A stretch of 64,000 bases of DNA from Paraburkholderia sp. BCC1885 (GCF_900996235.1 NZ_CAAJGM010000111.1:558001-622000); one strand, 5' to 3'. Positions 10,284 to 18,982 are shown, numbered from the stretch's first letter. The notes: generated from the sequence alone by a model not told the origin. Made by a program: numbers and translations.

Positions 10284-11621
10284 CTACTCCAACCCCGCGT
10301 GCGCGCCAAACCACGCCGCCGCCGACAGGTTCAGTTCCGCCAGCACCTCGGGCGTCAGCGCCGCGAAGCCGGCCGGCGCCTCGGCGCTGCGGGCAAGCGA
10401 GGCCGGATCGGCATGCTTGTCCACGCCCTGGTCGGCGGCCGACGCGATCTTCAGCAGCGCCCCCAGCGCGCCGCGCTGCTCGACGATCGCATCGCGGATC
10501 TGCGCAGCGAGGCCGAGCTTGTCGAGCGCCTCGGCGGGCGTCGTGCCCAGCACCACGTGCACCAGGGAAAAGATCCCCGTCATGAAGGCAGCGTCGGCAT
10601 AGTCTTCGTCTTTCGGACGCAGCCAGCGTGCCGCCAGTTCCATGAAACGCGAGCGCGTGCCGGCCAGTTGCACCAGCGGATCGGAGCGCCACGGCAGGTC
10701 GCCGCCGTCCGCGTACAGCAGCAATTGCGCCCAGCGCGCAATCTGCCGCGTGCCGGTGGCGATGATCGCCTCGCGCAACGAGGCGATATTGCGCCCCAGC
10801 CCAAACGCGCTCGAATTGACGAGGCGCAGCAGTTGCACCACCACGTTCGGATTGCGCTTTAACTCCGCTTCGAGCTCGACGATGCCGGCGTCGCTGGCAA
10901 GCAACGCGAGGAGGCGCAGCAGCGCCGGGCGCGACGAGCGGTTGCGCGGCGCGGTCAGCACCTGCGGACGGGCGAAGAAGTATCCCTGGAACAGGTGAAA
11001 GCCGAGATCTTTCGCCAGCGCGAAATCTTCCCGCGTCTCCACCTTCTCGGCAATCAGCGTCTTGCCCTCGGCGCGCACCGCCGCCGCCAGCTTCGGCAGA
11101 GCCGCGCGGGGCGTCGCCAGAAAGTCGATCTTGACGATGTCCGTATGCGGCAATACCGAACGTAAGCCGTCCGTCAACTCGCAGACGTCGTCGAGCGCCA
11201 CCTGGAAGCCCGCGCGGCGCAGCTCGCCGAGCCGGCGCACGAGGCGCGCGTCGAAGCTGACGGTTTCGAGGATTTCCAGCACGAAGCGTTCGGGCGACAT
11301 CAGATGGACGATATCGTCGAACAGCAGCCCACGGCCGATGTTCACATAGCCGCGATGCTGGCCGAGCACCGCCGAGACGCCGATTCCGCCGATCGTCCGC
11401 GCCACCACCTGGGCGGTCGCCTGAGCGTCGTCGCTGACTTCGGCATAGTTGTGGGCGCCGGCGCGAAACAGCAGTTCGTAGGCGTGCAGCGCACCGTCGC
11501 GGTCGAGAATCGGCTGCCGTCCCAGATAGACAAAAGGCGTCTCAGCCGCCGGCGTGGCGCCCTGCGCAGATTGCACCTCGGCATGCCCGGGCTTGCCCCG
11601 GGCAGAAAAAGGTTCAGACAT
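10284..11621 (-). CDS. EAL-HDOD signalling protein
   Basis: A 445-residue protein with an N-terminal EAL domain (about 28-235) and a C-terminal HDOD domain (about 235-430). EAL domains hydrolyse cyclic-di-GMP when intact. Here the signature reads ELLFR in place of EALxR, and the usual DDFGTG loop is ALDDVCEL; only VKID and the later EKVET resemble catalytic positions. I infer a weak or absent phosphodiesterase acting as a binding or protein-interaction module. The HDOD part shows the family pattern (LVNSSAFGL, LREAIIATG). The gene diverges from the PAS-GGDEF-EAL gene, and a sigma-28-like promoter lies 84 bp upstream of its ATG. A related protein lies at 15427-16929. Confidence 0.88.
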   Translation of the reverse strand: MSEPFSARGKPGHAEVQSAQGATPAAETPFVYLGRQPILDRDGALHAYELLFRAGAHNYAEVSDDAQATAQVVARTIGGIGVSAVLGQHRGYVNIGRGLLFDDIVHLMSPERFVLEILETVSFDARLVRRLGELRRAGFQVALDDVCELTDGLRSVLPHTDIVKIDFLATPRAALPKLAAAVRAEGKTLIAEKVETREDFALAKDLGFHLFQGYFFARPQVLTAPRNRSSRPALLRLLALLASDAGIVELEAELKRNPNVVVQLLRLVNSSAFGLGRNIASLREAIIATGTRQIARWAQLLLYADGGDLPWRSDPLVQLAGTRSRFMELAARWLRPKDEDYADAAFMTGIFSLVHVVLGTTPAEALDKLGLAAQIRDAIVEQRGALGALLKIASAADQGVDKHADPASLARSAEAPAGFAALTPEVLAELNLSAAAWFGAHAGLE

Positions 11622-11704
11622 GGCTCATCGGTGCATGAATTTAGAAAGACTGCGCAGCGGACGCGATAGGCCACGGCCGCCCTCGAATGTCAGGCTTGCT
11701 ATCA

Positions 11705-11732
11705 ATAACGGACCGCCAACGGCGCCACTTTA
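11705..11732 (-). promoter_or_regulatory. Sigma-28-like (FliA) promoter for the EAL-HDOD gene
   Basis: On the minus strand the sequence reads TAAAGTGG, 12 bases, then TCCGTTAT. The enteric FliA consensus is TAAAGTTT-N11-GCCGATAA, giving 6/8 and 5/8 matches. The inner spacer (CGCCGTTGGCGG) resembles that of the divergent plus-strand copy at 11817-11843. The assignment is by eye and is inference. Confidence 0.5.
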
Positions 11733-11816
11733 ACCGAATCCACCAGGCATGGATCAGAAGCGCGGCCACAAATCCTTACCATCGGCTTTTTAACCCTAAG
11801 TTTTGCAGTAAAGCGC

Positions 11817-11843
11817 TAAAGATTTCGCCGTGCGGGTCGTTAT
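11817..11843 (+). promoter_or_regulatory. Sigma-28-like (FliA) promoter for the PAS-GGDEF-EAL gene
   Basis: TAAAGATT, exactly 11 bases, then GTCGTTAT: 7/8 and 5/8 matches to TAAAGTTT-N11-GCCGATAA with correct spacing, about 100 bp before the ATG at 11943. The spacer CGCCGTGCGG matches that of the opposing minus-strand promoter-like element, so the two form a near-symmetrical divergent pair. Confidence 0.55.
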
Positions 11844-11942
11844 CTCGTTTGATAGGCGGTCTCATACCTCCCGACCATCCGCGCCGGGCAGGCGGAGTGA
11901 GCCGTACCGCCTGCAGACGAACACAGGTTGCCAGCGAGAAAC

Positions 11943-13757
11943 ATGGAAGCGAACAGGATCACCGCGCCCCGTCTGGGCTCCTTGCGCACGGTCATGGACC
12001 GGGTTCGTGCGTTTGGCCGGCGCGCGGAAGTCTCACCCCCGCCGAGCGCCAGCCGCTCGCCCTTCGAGCAGGCCGTCGGTGCAGTCGACCTGCTTGCCCA
12101 CGTCGACAGGGAACTGCATTTTCTGTACGTGTCGGAAGCCAGCCTGCGTTTTATCGGCTACCACCGCGAGTATCTGCAAACCATCACGCTGCACGACCTG
12201 GTCGCGCCCGCCGACGCGGAGCGCCTCGACGCCCTGCTCGCCCGCGCCTCGGCCACCGGCGGCGTGGAAAAGACCACGCTCGACCTGATCAAGTCGCTGA
12301 CCTATCCGGTCACCGTCGAATTGCGGGTGGTCCGCAGCAGCCACAACGGCATCGAAGGCTTCGCGATTGCCGGCTTCGACGTCTCGGCCTGGCGCGCCAT
12401 CGAAGAGCGCCTCACGCACGCCCTGCACCACGACCGCCTGACGGGTCTCGCCAACCAGTCCGCGCTGGTGCCGGCCCTGCTCGACGCCCAGCAGAAAGCC
12501 GACGCGCACGGCACGCCGGCCGCCCTGCTGCTGCTCGACATCGACGATTATCAGCGCGTGAACCGCGCGCTCGGCTACGACGCCGGCGACGAAATGCTGC
12601 GCGAAACCGCGCGGCGCCTGTCCAATACCGCGACCCAGGGCGAAAAGATCGCCCGCGTGGCCAGCGACGAATTCGCCATCCTGATGCCGGCCGCGGCCTC
12701 GCGCACCGATGCAGTCAGCGCCGCCGAAGCGCTGTCCCGGCGCCTGTTGACCGCGATCCAGCAGCCTTACGTATTCAACGGCCAGCAGGTGCATCTGTCG
12801 GCGAGCATCGGCATTGCGCTCTATCCGGACGTGCAGCACGCCAACGACACCGCCGCGCGCGACAACCACCTGCTGCGCTGGGCCGACCACGCCCTGCTGC
12901 AAGCCAAGGCGGCCGGCGGCAACACCCTGGCGTTCTACGTGCCGGACGACAACCCGGCCGACGCCGAACGTCTCAAGCTCGAAGCCGACCTGTACGACGC
13001 CGTGCGCAACGGCGAGTTCTCGCTGCATTTCCAGCCCATCACCAGCAGCCAGAGCCACGGCGTGGTGGGAGTCGAGGCGCTGATCCGCTGGCTGCATCCG
13101 GTGCATGGCCTCGTGCCGCCCTCGATGTTCATTCCGCTCGCGGAGTCGGTCGGGCTCATCAATTACCTCGGCAACTGGGTGCTGAAGATCGCCTGCATGC
13201 AGCTGATCCAGTGGGATACGCGCGGCATCCGGCTGCAATACGTGGCGGTCAACGTCTCGCCGCAGCAGTTCCGCGACCCGCGTTTCAAGGACAGCGTGCG
13301 CGAGGCGATCGAGCTGACCGGCATCGACCCGCGCCGCCTCGTGTTCGAGATCACCGAAAGCCTGCTGATGCACGACCCGGCGCACGCCAAGGGGCTGCTG
13401 GAAGAACTGACCGCCATGGGCATCCGCTTCGCGGTCGACGATTTCGGCACCGGCTACTCGAGTCTGGCTTACCTGCAGCGGTTCCCGCTGGCCAAATTGA
13501 AGATCGACCGAAGCTTTGTCGAGAATCTGCTAACCTCCCGAAACGATCAGGCAATCGTTAGCGCGGTTGTCGGGCTCGCCCAGACGCTCGACCTCGAACT
13601 GGTCGCGGAAGGCGTGGAAACCGAAGCGCAGCGCACGCTCCTGACCGAAATGGGATGCGATCATATTCAGGGGTGGCTCGTCTGCAAGGCGTTGCCATCC
13701 GAGGAACTGGCGCAGCGTTTCGAGGCCCAAACGCTGCATCTGCACGAAGCGGCCTGA
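11943..13757 (+). CDS. PAS-GGDEF-EAL cyclic-di-GMP phosphodiesterase
   Basis: A 604-residue cytoplasmic protein with a PAS-like sensor (about 40-145), GGDEF (about 155-320) and EAL (about 345-590). The GGDEF signature is degenerate (ASDEF), so cyclase activity is doubtful. The EAL domain looks complete: EALIRWLHP, NVSPQQF, EITES, DDFGTGYSSL, KIDRSFV and AEGVE are all present. I infer a phosphodiesterase whose GGDEF part may bind GTP as a regulator. A TTG-initiated frame begins at 11928, but the ATG at 11943, with a modest GAGA upstream, is a better start. No membrane segment is visible. The next gene, an HDOD protein, starts 98 bp downstream on the same strand. Confidence 0.9.
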   Translation: MEANRITAPRLGSLRTVMDRVRAFGRRAEVSPPPSASRSPFEQAVGAVDLLAHVDRELHFLYVSEASLRFIGYHREYLQTITLHDLVAPADAERLDALLARASATGGVEKTTLDLIKSLTYPVTVELRVVRSSHNGIEGFAIAGFDVSAWRAIEERLTHALHHDRLTGLANQSALVPALLDAQQKADAHGTPAALLLLDIDDYQRVNRALGYDAGDEMLRETARRLSNTATQGEKIARVASDEFAILMPAAASRTDAVSAAEALSRRLLTAIQQPYVFNGQQVHLSASIGIALYPDVQHANDTAARDNHLLRWADHALLQAKAAGGNTLAFYVPDDNPADAERLKLEADLYDAVRNGEFSLHFQPITSSQSHGVVGVEALIRWLHPVHGLVPPSMFIPLAESVGLINYLGNWVLKIACMQLIQWDTRGIRLQYVAVNVSPQQFRDPRFKDSVREAIELTGIDPRRLVFEITESLLMHDPAHAKGLLEELTAMGIRFAVDDFGTGYSSLAYLQRFPLAKLKIDRSFVENLLTSRNDQAIVSAVVGLAQTLDLELVAEGVETEAQRTLLTEMGCDHIQGWLVCKALPSEELAQRFEAQTLHLHEAA

Positions 13758-13854
13758 TGCAGCCCGGACAGAACAGGCGTTTGCGCATCGCACACCGGCG
13801 GCTTGACGCCGGTCTGCCACTCACTGGAACAGGTATGGCTTTAGCGGGAATCAC

Positions 13855-15312
13855 ATGGTAAAGGCAGCGGTGCTCGACAGGCTCTGGTCTCGAATGAGCG
13901 AGCGCGGCGATTTCCCGATGCTGTCGCAATCGCTGCGCACAACCATGGCTGCAATGAACAACGACGACCTTGATTTCTCGGGTCTCGTGCAGGTCGTGCT
14001 GTCGGATTTTGCGTTGACCCAGAAGGTCCTGCGCCTCGCCAACTCGGCGATGTACATGGCCTTCGGCGGCAACATCACCACCGTGTCGCGCGCCTTGATG
14101 GTGCTCGGCATGGATGCAGTCGGCCATCTGGTGGTCGGACTGAAGATCGTCGACCACTTCCATCACAGCGTGCCGCGCCGCATCGACGCGAAGCTCGAAC
14201 TGAACCGCACGCTGCTGTCGGGCTGTGTCGCACGCAAGCTGACCGAGCGCGGCGATTTGCGCGCCGGCGAAGAGGCAGTGGTCTGCACGCTGATGCGGCA
14301 AATCGGCAAGCTGCTGGTGGTGTTCTATCTCGACGCCGAGTGGGACCAGATCCGCCGTCAGATCGAAACCAATGTCGACGAGGCGCAAGCCTGCGTGGCG
14401 GTGCTGGGCGTGACCTTCGACGAAATCGGCGCGGAAGCCGCGGTGCGCTGGCGCCTGCCGGACGTGATCCGCTCCGGCATGGGCGAGTTCGATCCGCTCG
14501 AAACCGACGAGCCGAAACAGGTGCTATGGCTGCGCGCCATCACCAACTATTCCACCGACGTCGCCAGCGTGCTGACCACGCCGAACATGCCGGAATGGCA
14601 GCGCGAAGCCCGCATTGCCGAGCTTGCGCACCGCTACGGCCGCGCGCTCAACACCGATCCTGAAACGCTGGTGGAAATGAGCGTCGCCCTCGCCCGCGAA
14701 GAAGACGGCGAAGGCGTGATGCGCGAAATCGTCGAGCTGCGCGCCAACGCCGACGCGATTGCCCGCGAGGCGCGCGATCCCGAGGCACGCATCAGCGCCG
14801 GCGTCGAAGACTTACGCGCGCTGAAATCCGGCAGCGCACTTGGGCCGGCGCTTGCGCTCGCCTCCGAAACGGTGCACGCCGGCCTCGGCTTCGCGCGCAC
14901 CGTGATGTTCGTGCGCCACAGCAGCGGCACGTTCAAGGCGCGCATGGGATTCGGTCCGCAGATCGAGGAAGCCCTGCCTACCCTGACCTTCAACACGGCG
15001 TTCGAGCCTGACGTGTTTCATCTCGCCATCGCCAATTCGGTGGGTATCTTTATAGAAAATGCCCGCGACCCGAAGATGGTGGCGCGGCTGCCGGAGTGGT
15101 TCAAGCGCAGCTTCGCCGATACGCGTTCGTTCGTGCTGCTGCCGGTGATGGGAGAAAATCAGTCGACCGTCGCCCTGCTCTACGGCGACTGGTGCCAGGC
15201 CGACGAAGCCAGGCGGATTTCCCAGGGCGAGATGGCGGTGCTCAATGAACTGGCGCGGGAGTTAGGGCGTTTTTTTTCCCACGCGCCGATGCAGGAGATG
15301 GAGATGCTGTGA
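13855..15312 (+). CDS. HDOD-domain signalling protein with a C-terminal GAF-like region
   Basis: A 485-residue protein. Residues about 10-205 form an HDOD domain (LTQKVLRLANSAMYM, VSRALMVLGMDAVGHL), a relative of HD-type phosphohydrolases that usually lacks the catalytic His-Asp set and is used in signalling. The central part is helical and charged. Residues about 320-470 resemble a GAF-like domain (FARTVMFVRHSSGTF, AVLNELARELGRFF); this second assignment is tentative. The gene follows the PAS-GGDEF-EAL gene on the same strand and may share its transcript. A GGGA precedes the ATG. Partners are likely the flanking EAL-HDOD proteins. Confidence 0.82.
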   Translation: MVKAAVLDRLWSRMSERGDFPMLSQSLRTTMAAMNNDDLDFSGLVQVVLSDFALTQKVLRLANSAMYMAFGGNITTVSRALMVLGMDAVGHLVVGLKIVDHFHHSVPRRIDAKLELNRTLLSGCVARKLTERGDLRAGEEAVVCTLMRQIGKLLVVFYLDAEWDQIRRQIETNVDEAQACVAVLGVTFDEIGAEAAVRWRLPDVIRSGMGEFDPLETDEPKQVLWLRAITNYSTDVASVLTTPNMPEWQREARIAELAHRYGRALNTDPETLVEMSVALAREEDGEGVMREIVELRANADAIAREARDPEARISAGVEDLRALKSGSALGPALALASETVHAGLGFARTVMFVRHSSGTFKARMGFGPQIEEALPTLTFNTAFEPDVFHLAIANSVGIFIENARDPKMVARLPEWFKRSFADTRSFVLLPVMGENQSTVALLYGDWCQADEARRISQGEMAVLNELARELGRFFSHAPMQEMEML

Positions 15313-15322
15313 AGGGGTAAGC

Positions 15323-15343
15323 AGTCCGGCTTCCTGCCGGGCT
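15323..15343 (+). terminator. Weak hairpin after the HDOD gene
   Basis: AGTCCGGC and GCCGGGCT can pair (8 bp with one G-U) around TTCCT, 11 bp past the stop codon. No T-tract follows, so intrinsic termination would be poor. Confidence 0.35.
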
Positions 15344-15398
15344 GAAGCGCCGCGCACCGGAGTTCGGACGCGCCGCCTCCTTCACCGCCTTGTCGAGA

Positions 15399-15430
15399 TT
15401 AGTCCACCGGGTTTAGTCCGCCGGGTCTAG
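15399..15430. repeat. 14-bp tandem repeat running into a stop codon
   Basis: TTAGTCCACCGGGT (15399-15412) is followed directly by TTAGTCCGCCGGGT (15413-15426) and by a partial third copy, CTAGTC. The TAG stop of the minus-strand EAL-HDOD gene (15427-15429) lies inside the third copy, so unit gain or loss would alter only the 3' flank. Confidence 0.8.
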
Positions 15431-16929
15431 TCTTCGATACGCTCCAACCCTTTTGCTTCGGCGCTGCGATCCGCAACGCCAGCCCACGCCGCCGCGGCCA
15501 GCCCCAGCTCCGCGACGTCGCTCACCGTCAACGGCGCGAGCCGCACGCACGCGGCTTCGATCTCCGTCCACGCGCCGCGCTCGAGCGCATCCACGGCGGA
15601 CAGCAGCAGGCCCAGCACGCCTTCGCGATGCAAGATGGCCGATTGAATCGGCTTCGACAAGGTCAGCACATTGAGCGTGTTTTCCAGCGACCCGCCGAAC
15701 ACCGCATCCACGAATGAAAACACGCCGGTCAGGAAGGCCGCGTCGGCCTCGTCGCGGCCGGCTTCCGGCAGACGCAGCACAGCCAGTTCCATGAAGCGCG
15801 CGCGAGTGGCAGCCAGTTGCAGCAAGGGGTCATCTTCAAGCGCGACCTTGCGGCCGTCCGCGTAGAGCAGCAGTTGCGTCCAGCGGGCAATCCGGTTCGT
15901 GCCGGTGGCGTTGATCGCCTCGCGCAGCGTCGTCACCTTATGGCCGACCGCGAGACCACTCGAATTGGCCAGCTTCATCAGGTGCATCACCAGCACCGGG
16001 TTCAGCTTCAGCTCCGCCTCCAGTTGCGCCACGGTCGGGTCGCCCGCCAGCAATTGCAGCAGATTCAGCAACGCGTGACGCGGCGCACTCACGCGCCGCA
16101 AGGTGGCCGTGTGCGCGCGAGCAAAGAAATAGCCCTGGAATTTGTCGAAGCCGAGACTCTGGGCCGTTTCGAAATCCGCCTGAATGTCGATGCCGTCGGC
16201 GATCAACAACTTGCCCGCCGACTTCAGCACCGTGGAGAGCTTCGGCAACAGCGCGCGCGCGATATGCGGGAAGTCGATCTTGACGCCCTCGGCATACGGC
16301 AGCAGGCGAGCAAAGGTATCGTTGGGCACCTTCACGGCGTCGAGCACGAAGCGGTAGCGGCGTGCATGCAAGACGACGATGCGCGCGATCAGCTCGTCGT
16401 CCACCGCGATATCCGGCTGGATCTCGAACATGAAGCGCTCGGCCGGTACGCGTTCGATTGCGTCGTCGAACAGCATCTCGCGGCTCACGTCGAGATAGCC
16501 GGGATGGCCGTTCAGCGCGCCGCGCATGTTCGAATGCAACAAGGCGGCGACGATGGTTTGCGTCACCGTGGGCGGTGCGGCGGGACGCAGTTCGACGCCG
16601 GGGTCCGCTGCATCGGCTGCATCGGCTGCGCCGGCCGCATCGGCACTTGCATCGGCTGCGGCGTCCGTAGCCTTAGGCGCCCCGGACGACGCCGCCTGTG
16701 CCGATTGCGCCGATTGCGCCAATTGCGCGGCTGATTCGGCCGGAGCGCCATCCGCGCCCTCTGGCACCGGCGGTTTGTCCACGCAGTAGAGCTTGAGTTC
16801 GAAGCCGCATAGCATCCCGTCCCGATCGAGGATCGGCTGGCGGGCGAAACAGGCTGTGACTGATGCGCCGTCCGTCGTGCCGGGCATAGCGCCAGGCCGG
16901 CTAGGATCGTCGACTTCGATGCTGGTCAT
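15427..16929 (-). CDS. Degenerate EAL-HDOD signalling protein
   Basis: A 500-residue relative of the protein at 10284-11621, with an N-terminal EAL-like domain and a C-terminal HDOD domain (about 285-480; LMKLANSSGLAVGHKV). EAL catalytic positions are largely lost: EAL is ELK, the DDFGTG loop is LDAVKVPND, and the late glutamate region reads IADGIDIQAD. I infer a non-catalytic scaffold or receptor. About 45 residues of Ala/Ser/Asp/Gln repeats interrupt the EAL domain at about 65-110. A GGGGGAG ribosome binding site lies 5 bp upstream of the ATG, itself preceded by a perfect 8-bp inverted repeat. The gene faces the HDOD gene tail-to-tail and diverges from the acetoacetate decarboxylase gene. 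Confidence 0.85.
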   Translation of the reverse strand: MTSIEVDDPSRPGAMPGTTDGASVTACFARQPILDRDGMLCGFELKLYCVDKPPVPEGADGAPAESAAQLAQSAQSAQAASSGAPKATDAAADASADAAGAADAADAADPGVELRPAAPPTVTQTIVAALLHSNMRGALNGHPGYLDVSREMLFDDAIERVPAERFMFEIQPDIAVDDELIARIVVLHARRYRFVLDAVKVPNDTFARLLPYAEGVKIDFPHIARALLPKLSTVLKSAGKLLIADGIDIQADFETAQSLGFDKFQGYFFARAHTATLRRVSAPRHALLNLLQLLAGDPTVAQLEAELKLNPVLVMHLMKLANSSGLAVGHKVTTLREAINATGTNRIARWTQLLLYADGRKVALEDDPLLQLAATRARFMELAVLRLPEAGRDEADAAFLTGVFSFVDAVFGGSLENTLNVLTLSKPIQSAILHREGVLGLLLSAVDALERGAWTEIEAACVRLAPLTVSDVAELGLAAAAWAGVADRSAEAKGLERIED

Positions 16930-16942
16930 TCAAACTCCCCCG

Positions 16943-16962
16943 GTAAGCGCGGTGGCGCTTAC
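16943..16962 (-). promoter_or_regulatory. Inverted repeat abutting the ribosome binding site
   Basis: GTAAGCGC-GGTG-GCGCTTAC is a perfect 8-bp inverted repeat immediately upstream of the GGGGGAG Shine-Dalgarno of the EAL-HDOD gene. In the transcript it would form a hairpin next to the ribosome binding site; in DNA it could be an operator. The function is unknown. Confidence 0.5.
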
Positions 16963-17225
16963 TGCTGTTTTCTGTTCTGACTTGCGGCGTGATCGCGCCC
17001 GAAATTCAAGCGCGACGCGGCTGCGAACGCCGCCAGGCGCCACTTTGCGACGCCCGCCGATTTTAGCGCAGGCCGCAGCAATCGGGCATGGCAAGCCGGA
17101 AATTTCAGAAAATATTCAATTCCCCGTTCGAGACTGCGAGCGTCACGCGAATCGACGATACTCTTCTTGTGCAGTGCAGAAGCGTTCCAACCCGCGCAAT
17201 CCTCGCTTAACCACCAAGGAAAACC

Positions 17226-17963
17226 ATGGACGTCAAAAGCGTGCTAGAAAATGCCTTCGCCATGCCGATTACGAGCCCGGCGTTCCCGATCGGCCCCTAC
17301 CGGTTCATCAACCGGGAATTCCTGATCATCACCTACCGCACCGACCCGGCCAAGCTGCGCGCCGTCGTACCGGAGCCGCTGGAAGTGGGCGAGCCGCTGG
17401 TGCACTACGAGTTCATTCGCATGCCCGATTCGACCGGCTTCGGTGACTACACCGAAAGCGGTCAGGTCATCCCGGTGTCATACAACGGCGTCGCGGGCAG
17501 CTATACGCTGGCGATGTACCTCGACGACCATCCGCCGATCGCGGGCGGCCGCGAACTGTGGGGCTTTCCGAAGAAGCTCGCCAAACCGGTGCTCGAAGTG
17601 CATACCGACACGCTGGTCGGCACGCTCGATTACGGTCCCGTGCGCATCGCCACCGGCACGATGGGCTACAAGCATCGCCAGCTCGATCTGGCGCAGCAGA
17701 AAAAGCGCCTCGAAGCGCCCAACTTCCTGCTCAAGGTGATGCCGCATGTCGACGGCACCGCGCGCATCTGCGAACTGGTGCGCTTCTATCTGCAGGATAT
17801 CGACCTCAAGGGCGCATGGACCGGCCCTGCTTCGCTGCAGCTCTCACCGCACGCGCTCGCACCGGTGGCCGAGCTGCCGGTGCTGGAGATTGTCGAAGCG
17901 CGTCATCTCGTGGCGGATCTGACGCTCGGGCTGGGTGAAGTGGCGTTCGATTATCTGAAGTAG
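17226..17963 (+). CDS. adc: Acetoacetate decarboxylase
   Basis: Converts acetoacetate to acetone and carbon dioxide in the cytoplasm. The 245-residue length is normal for the family. The Schiff-base lysine pair is present in [10 protein letters not shown] (Lys-Lys at about residues 117-118), and the N-terminus ([19 protein letters not shown]) is typical. AAGGAA lies just upstream of the ATG. No ketone-body or acetyl-CoA acetyltransferase genes are adjacent, so it appears monocistronic; a strong bidirectional hairpin follows. Some homologues act on other beta-keto or aldol substrates, so the substrate is an inference from family. Confidence 0.9.
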   Translation: MDVKSVLENAFAMPITSPAFPIGPYRFINREFLIITYRTDPAKLRAVVPEPLEVGEPLVHYEFIRMPDSTGFGDYTESGQVIPVSYNGVAGSYTLAMYLDDHPPIAGGRELWGFPKKLAKPVLEVHTDTLVGTLDYGPVRIATGTMGYKHRQLDLAQQKKRLEAPNFLLKVMPHVDGTARICELVRFYLQDIDLKGAWTGPASLQLSPHALAPVAELPVLEIVEARHLVADLTLGLGEVAFDYLK

Positions 17964-18031
17964 TTTGAGCGGAGGCGGCGCCCTTCAAAGCATGAGACGT
18001 GGCGCGTATTAACGCATTATCGGACGCATCA

Positions 18032-18063
18032 AAGACAACGGCCGCAAACGCGGCCGTTGTCTT
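18032..18063. terminator. Bidirectional terminator between adc and aotJ
   Basis: A perfect 14-bp stem (AAGACAACGGCCGC and its complement, 18032-18045 and 18050-18063) with an AAAC loop. It lies between two convergent genes, so it can end both transcripts. Confidence 0.85.
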
Positions 18064-18101
18064 ATCGGCTGCCGGCGTGACGCCGTAGCGCGAGAACCGT
18101 C

Positions 18102-18896
18102 TTACTTCACCACCACCTTGACGCTGAAATACTTCGCCGCCAGACGGTCGATCGTGCCGTCCGCCTTCAGCTCTTTCAGCGCTTCGTTGAGCGCGTCCTT
18201 GAGCGGCTTGTCACTCTTGCGAAGGCCAAAGCCGACGCCACCGCCCAGCAGCTTCGCGTCGCTGACCGCCGGCCCGGCGAATTCGAAGCCCGCGCCTTGC
18301 GGACGCATCAAAAAGCCCTTCGATGCCGCTTCGGCGTCCTGGAATGCCGCGTCAAGACGGCCCGAGGCCAGGTCCGCGTAGATCTGGTCCTGGGTCTGAT
18401 ACGGCACGACGTCGACGCCAGCCGGCGCCCAGATCGCCTTCGCATACGTCTCCTGGATCGTGCCCTGCAGCACGCCCACATGCTTGCCTTTCAGCGAGGC
18501 CGGCGTGGGCAGCAGGCCGCTGCCCTTCTTCGCGATCATCTGGTTGGGGATGGTGTAGATCGGGTCGGTGAAGTCGATCGCTTCGCGGCGCTGCTCGGTG
18601 ATGGTCATATCCGAGTTGATCGCATTGAATTTGCGCGCCTGCAAGGCGGGGATCAGACCGTCGAACGAATTCTCGACCCACACGCACTTCGCCTTGAGTT
18701 TGGCGCATACCGCATTGCCGATGTCGATGTCGAAACCTTGCAGCTCGCCGGCCGGCGTCTTCGATTCGAACGGCGCATAGGATGCCTCGACGCCAAAGCG
18801 GATTTCCTTGATGTCGGCGGCCGACGCGTTGCCCGCAGTCGCAGTCGCCGACGCAAAGACGGCCAGCGCGGCCATGTTTCGCCAATTCATTTTCAT
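18102..18896 (-). CDS. aotJ: Periplasmic basic amino acid binding protein (AotJ/ArgT/HisJ family)
   Basis: Binds arginine, ornithine or lysine in the periplasm for an ABC importer; the cognate permeases and ATPase are encoded 9-11 kb away on the same strand at 27547-29851. The 264-residue product has a signal peptide (probable cleavage near ASA at residue 26). It shows binding-fold motifs of this family: FGVEASYAPFE, GFDIDIGNAVC, FDGLIPAL, AINSDMTITEQR and GRLDAAFQD. The gene is the last of the block, 219 bp past astE, with its own candidate ArgR site and a hairpin upstream, so separate transcription is likely. A second ATG lies two codons in. Substrate assignment rests on context. Confidence 0.85.
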   Translation of the reverse strand: MKMNWRNMAALAVFASATATAGNASAADIKEIRFGVEASYAPFESKTPAGELQGFDIDIGNAVCAKLKAKCVWVENSFDGLIPALQARKFNAINSDMTITEQRREAIDFTDPIYTIPNQMIAKKGSGLLPTPASLKGKHVGVLQGTIQETYAKAIWAPAGVDVVPYQTQDQIYADLASGRLDAAFQDAEAASKGFLMRPQGAGFEFAGPAVSDAKLLGGGVGFGLRKSDKPLKDALNEALKELKADGTIDRLAAKYFSVKVVVK

Positions 18897-18933
18897 TCGA
18901 TGTCTTCCTCTACTGGTATGAAATCAAACAGAG

Positions 18934-18949
18934 CTGAATCCGCGCGACA
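18934..18949 (-). promoter_or_regulatory. Candidate ArgR half-site upstream of aotJ
   Basis: On the minus strand the sequence is TGTCGC, 8 bases, then AG. ArgR of Pseudomonas aeruginosa recognises TGTCGC-N8-AA half-sites, so this is a one-mismatch match 38 bp before the aotJ start. Only one half-site is clear. Confidence 0.4.
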
Positions 18950-18982
18950 TGATTGCCGCGCCAGATACGCGATTCAAACTCG

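Noticed and set aside
11687..13561. 624-codon frame in another reading frame over the PAS-GGDEF-EAL gene
   Set aside because: Rich in Arg/Pro/Ala with no motif; the other frame carries complete EAL signatures.
16941..16970. Intrinsic terminator reading on the plus strand
   Set aside because: The hairpin is followed by a T-rich stretch, but no plus-strand gene ends upstream; it sits in the 5' leader of the minus-strand gene.
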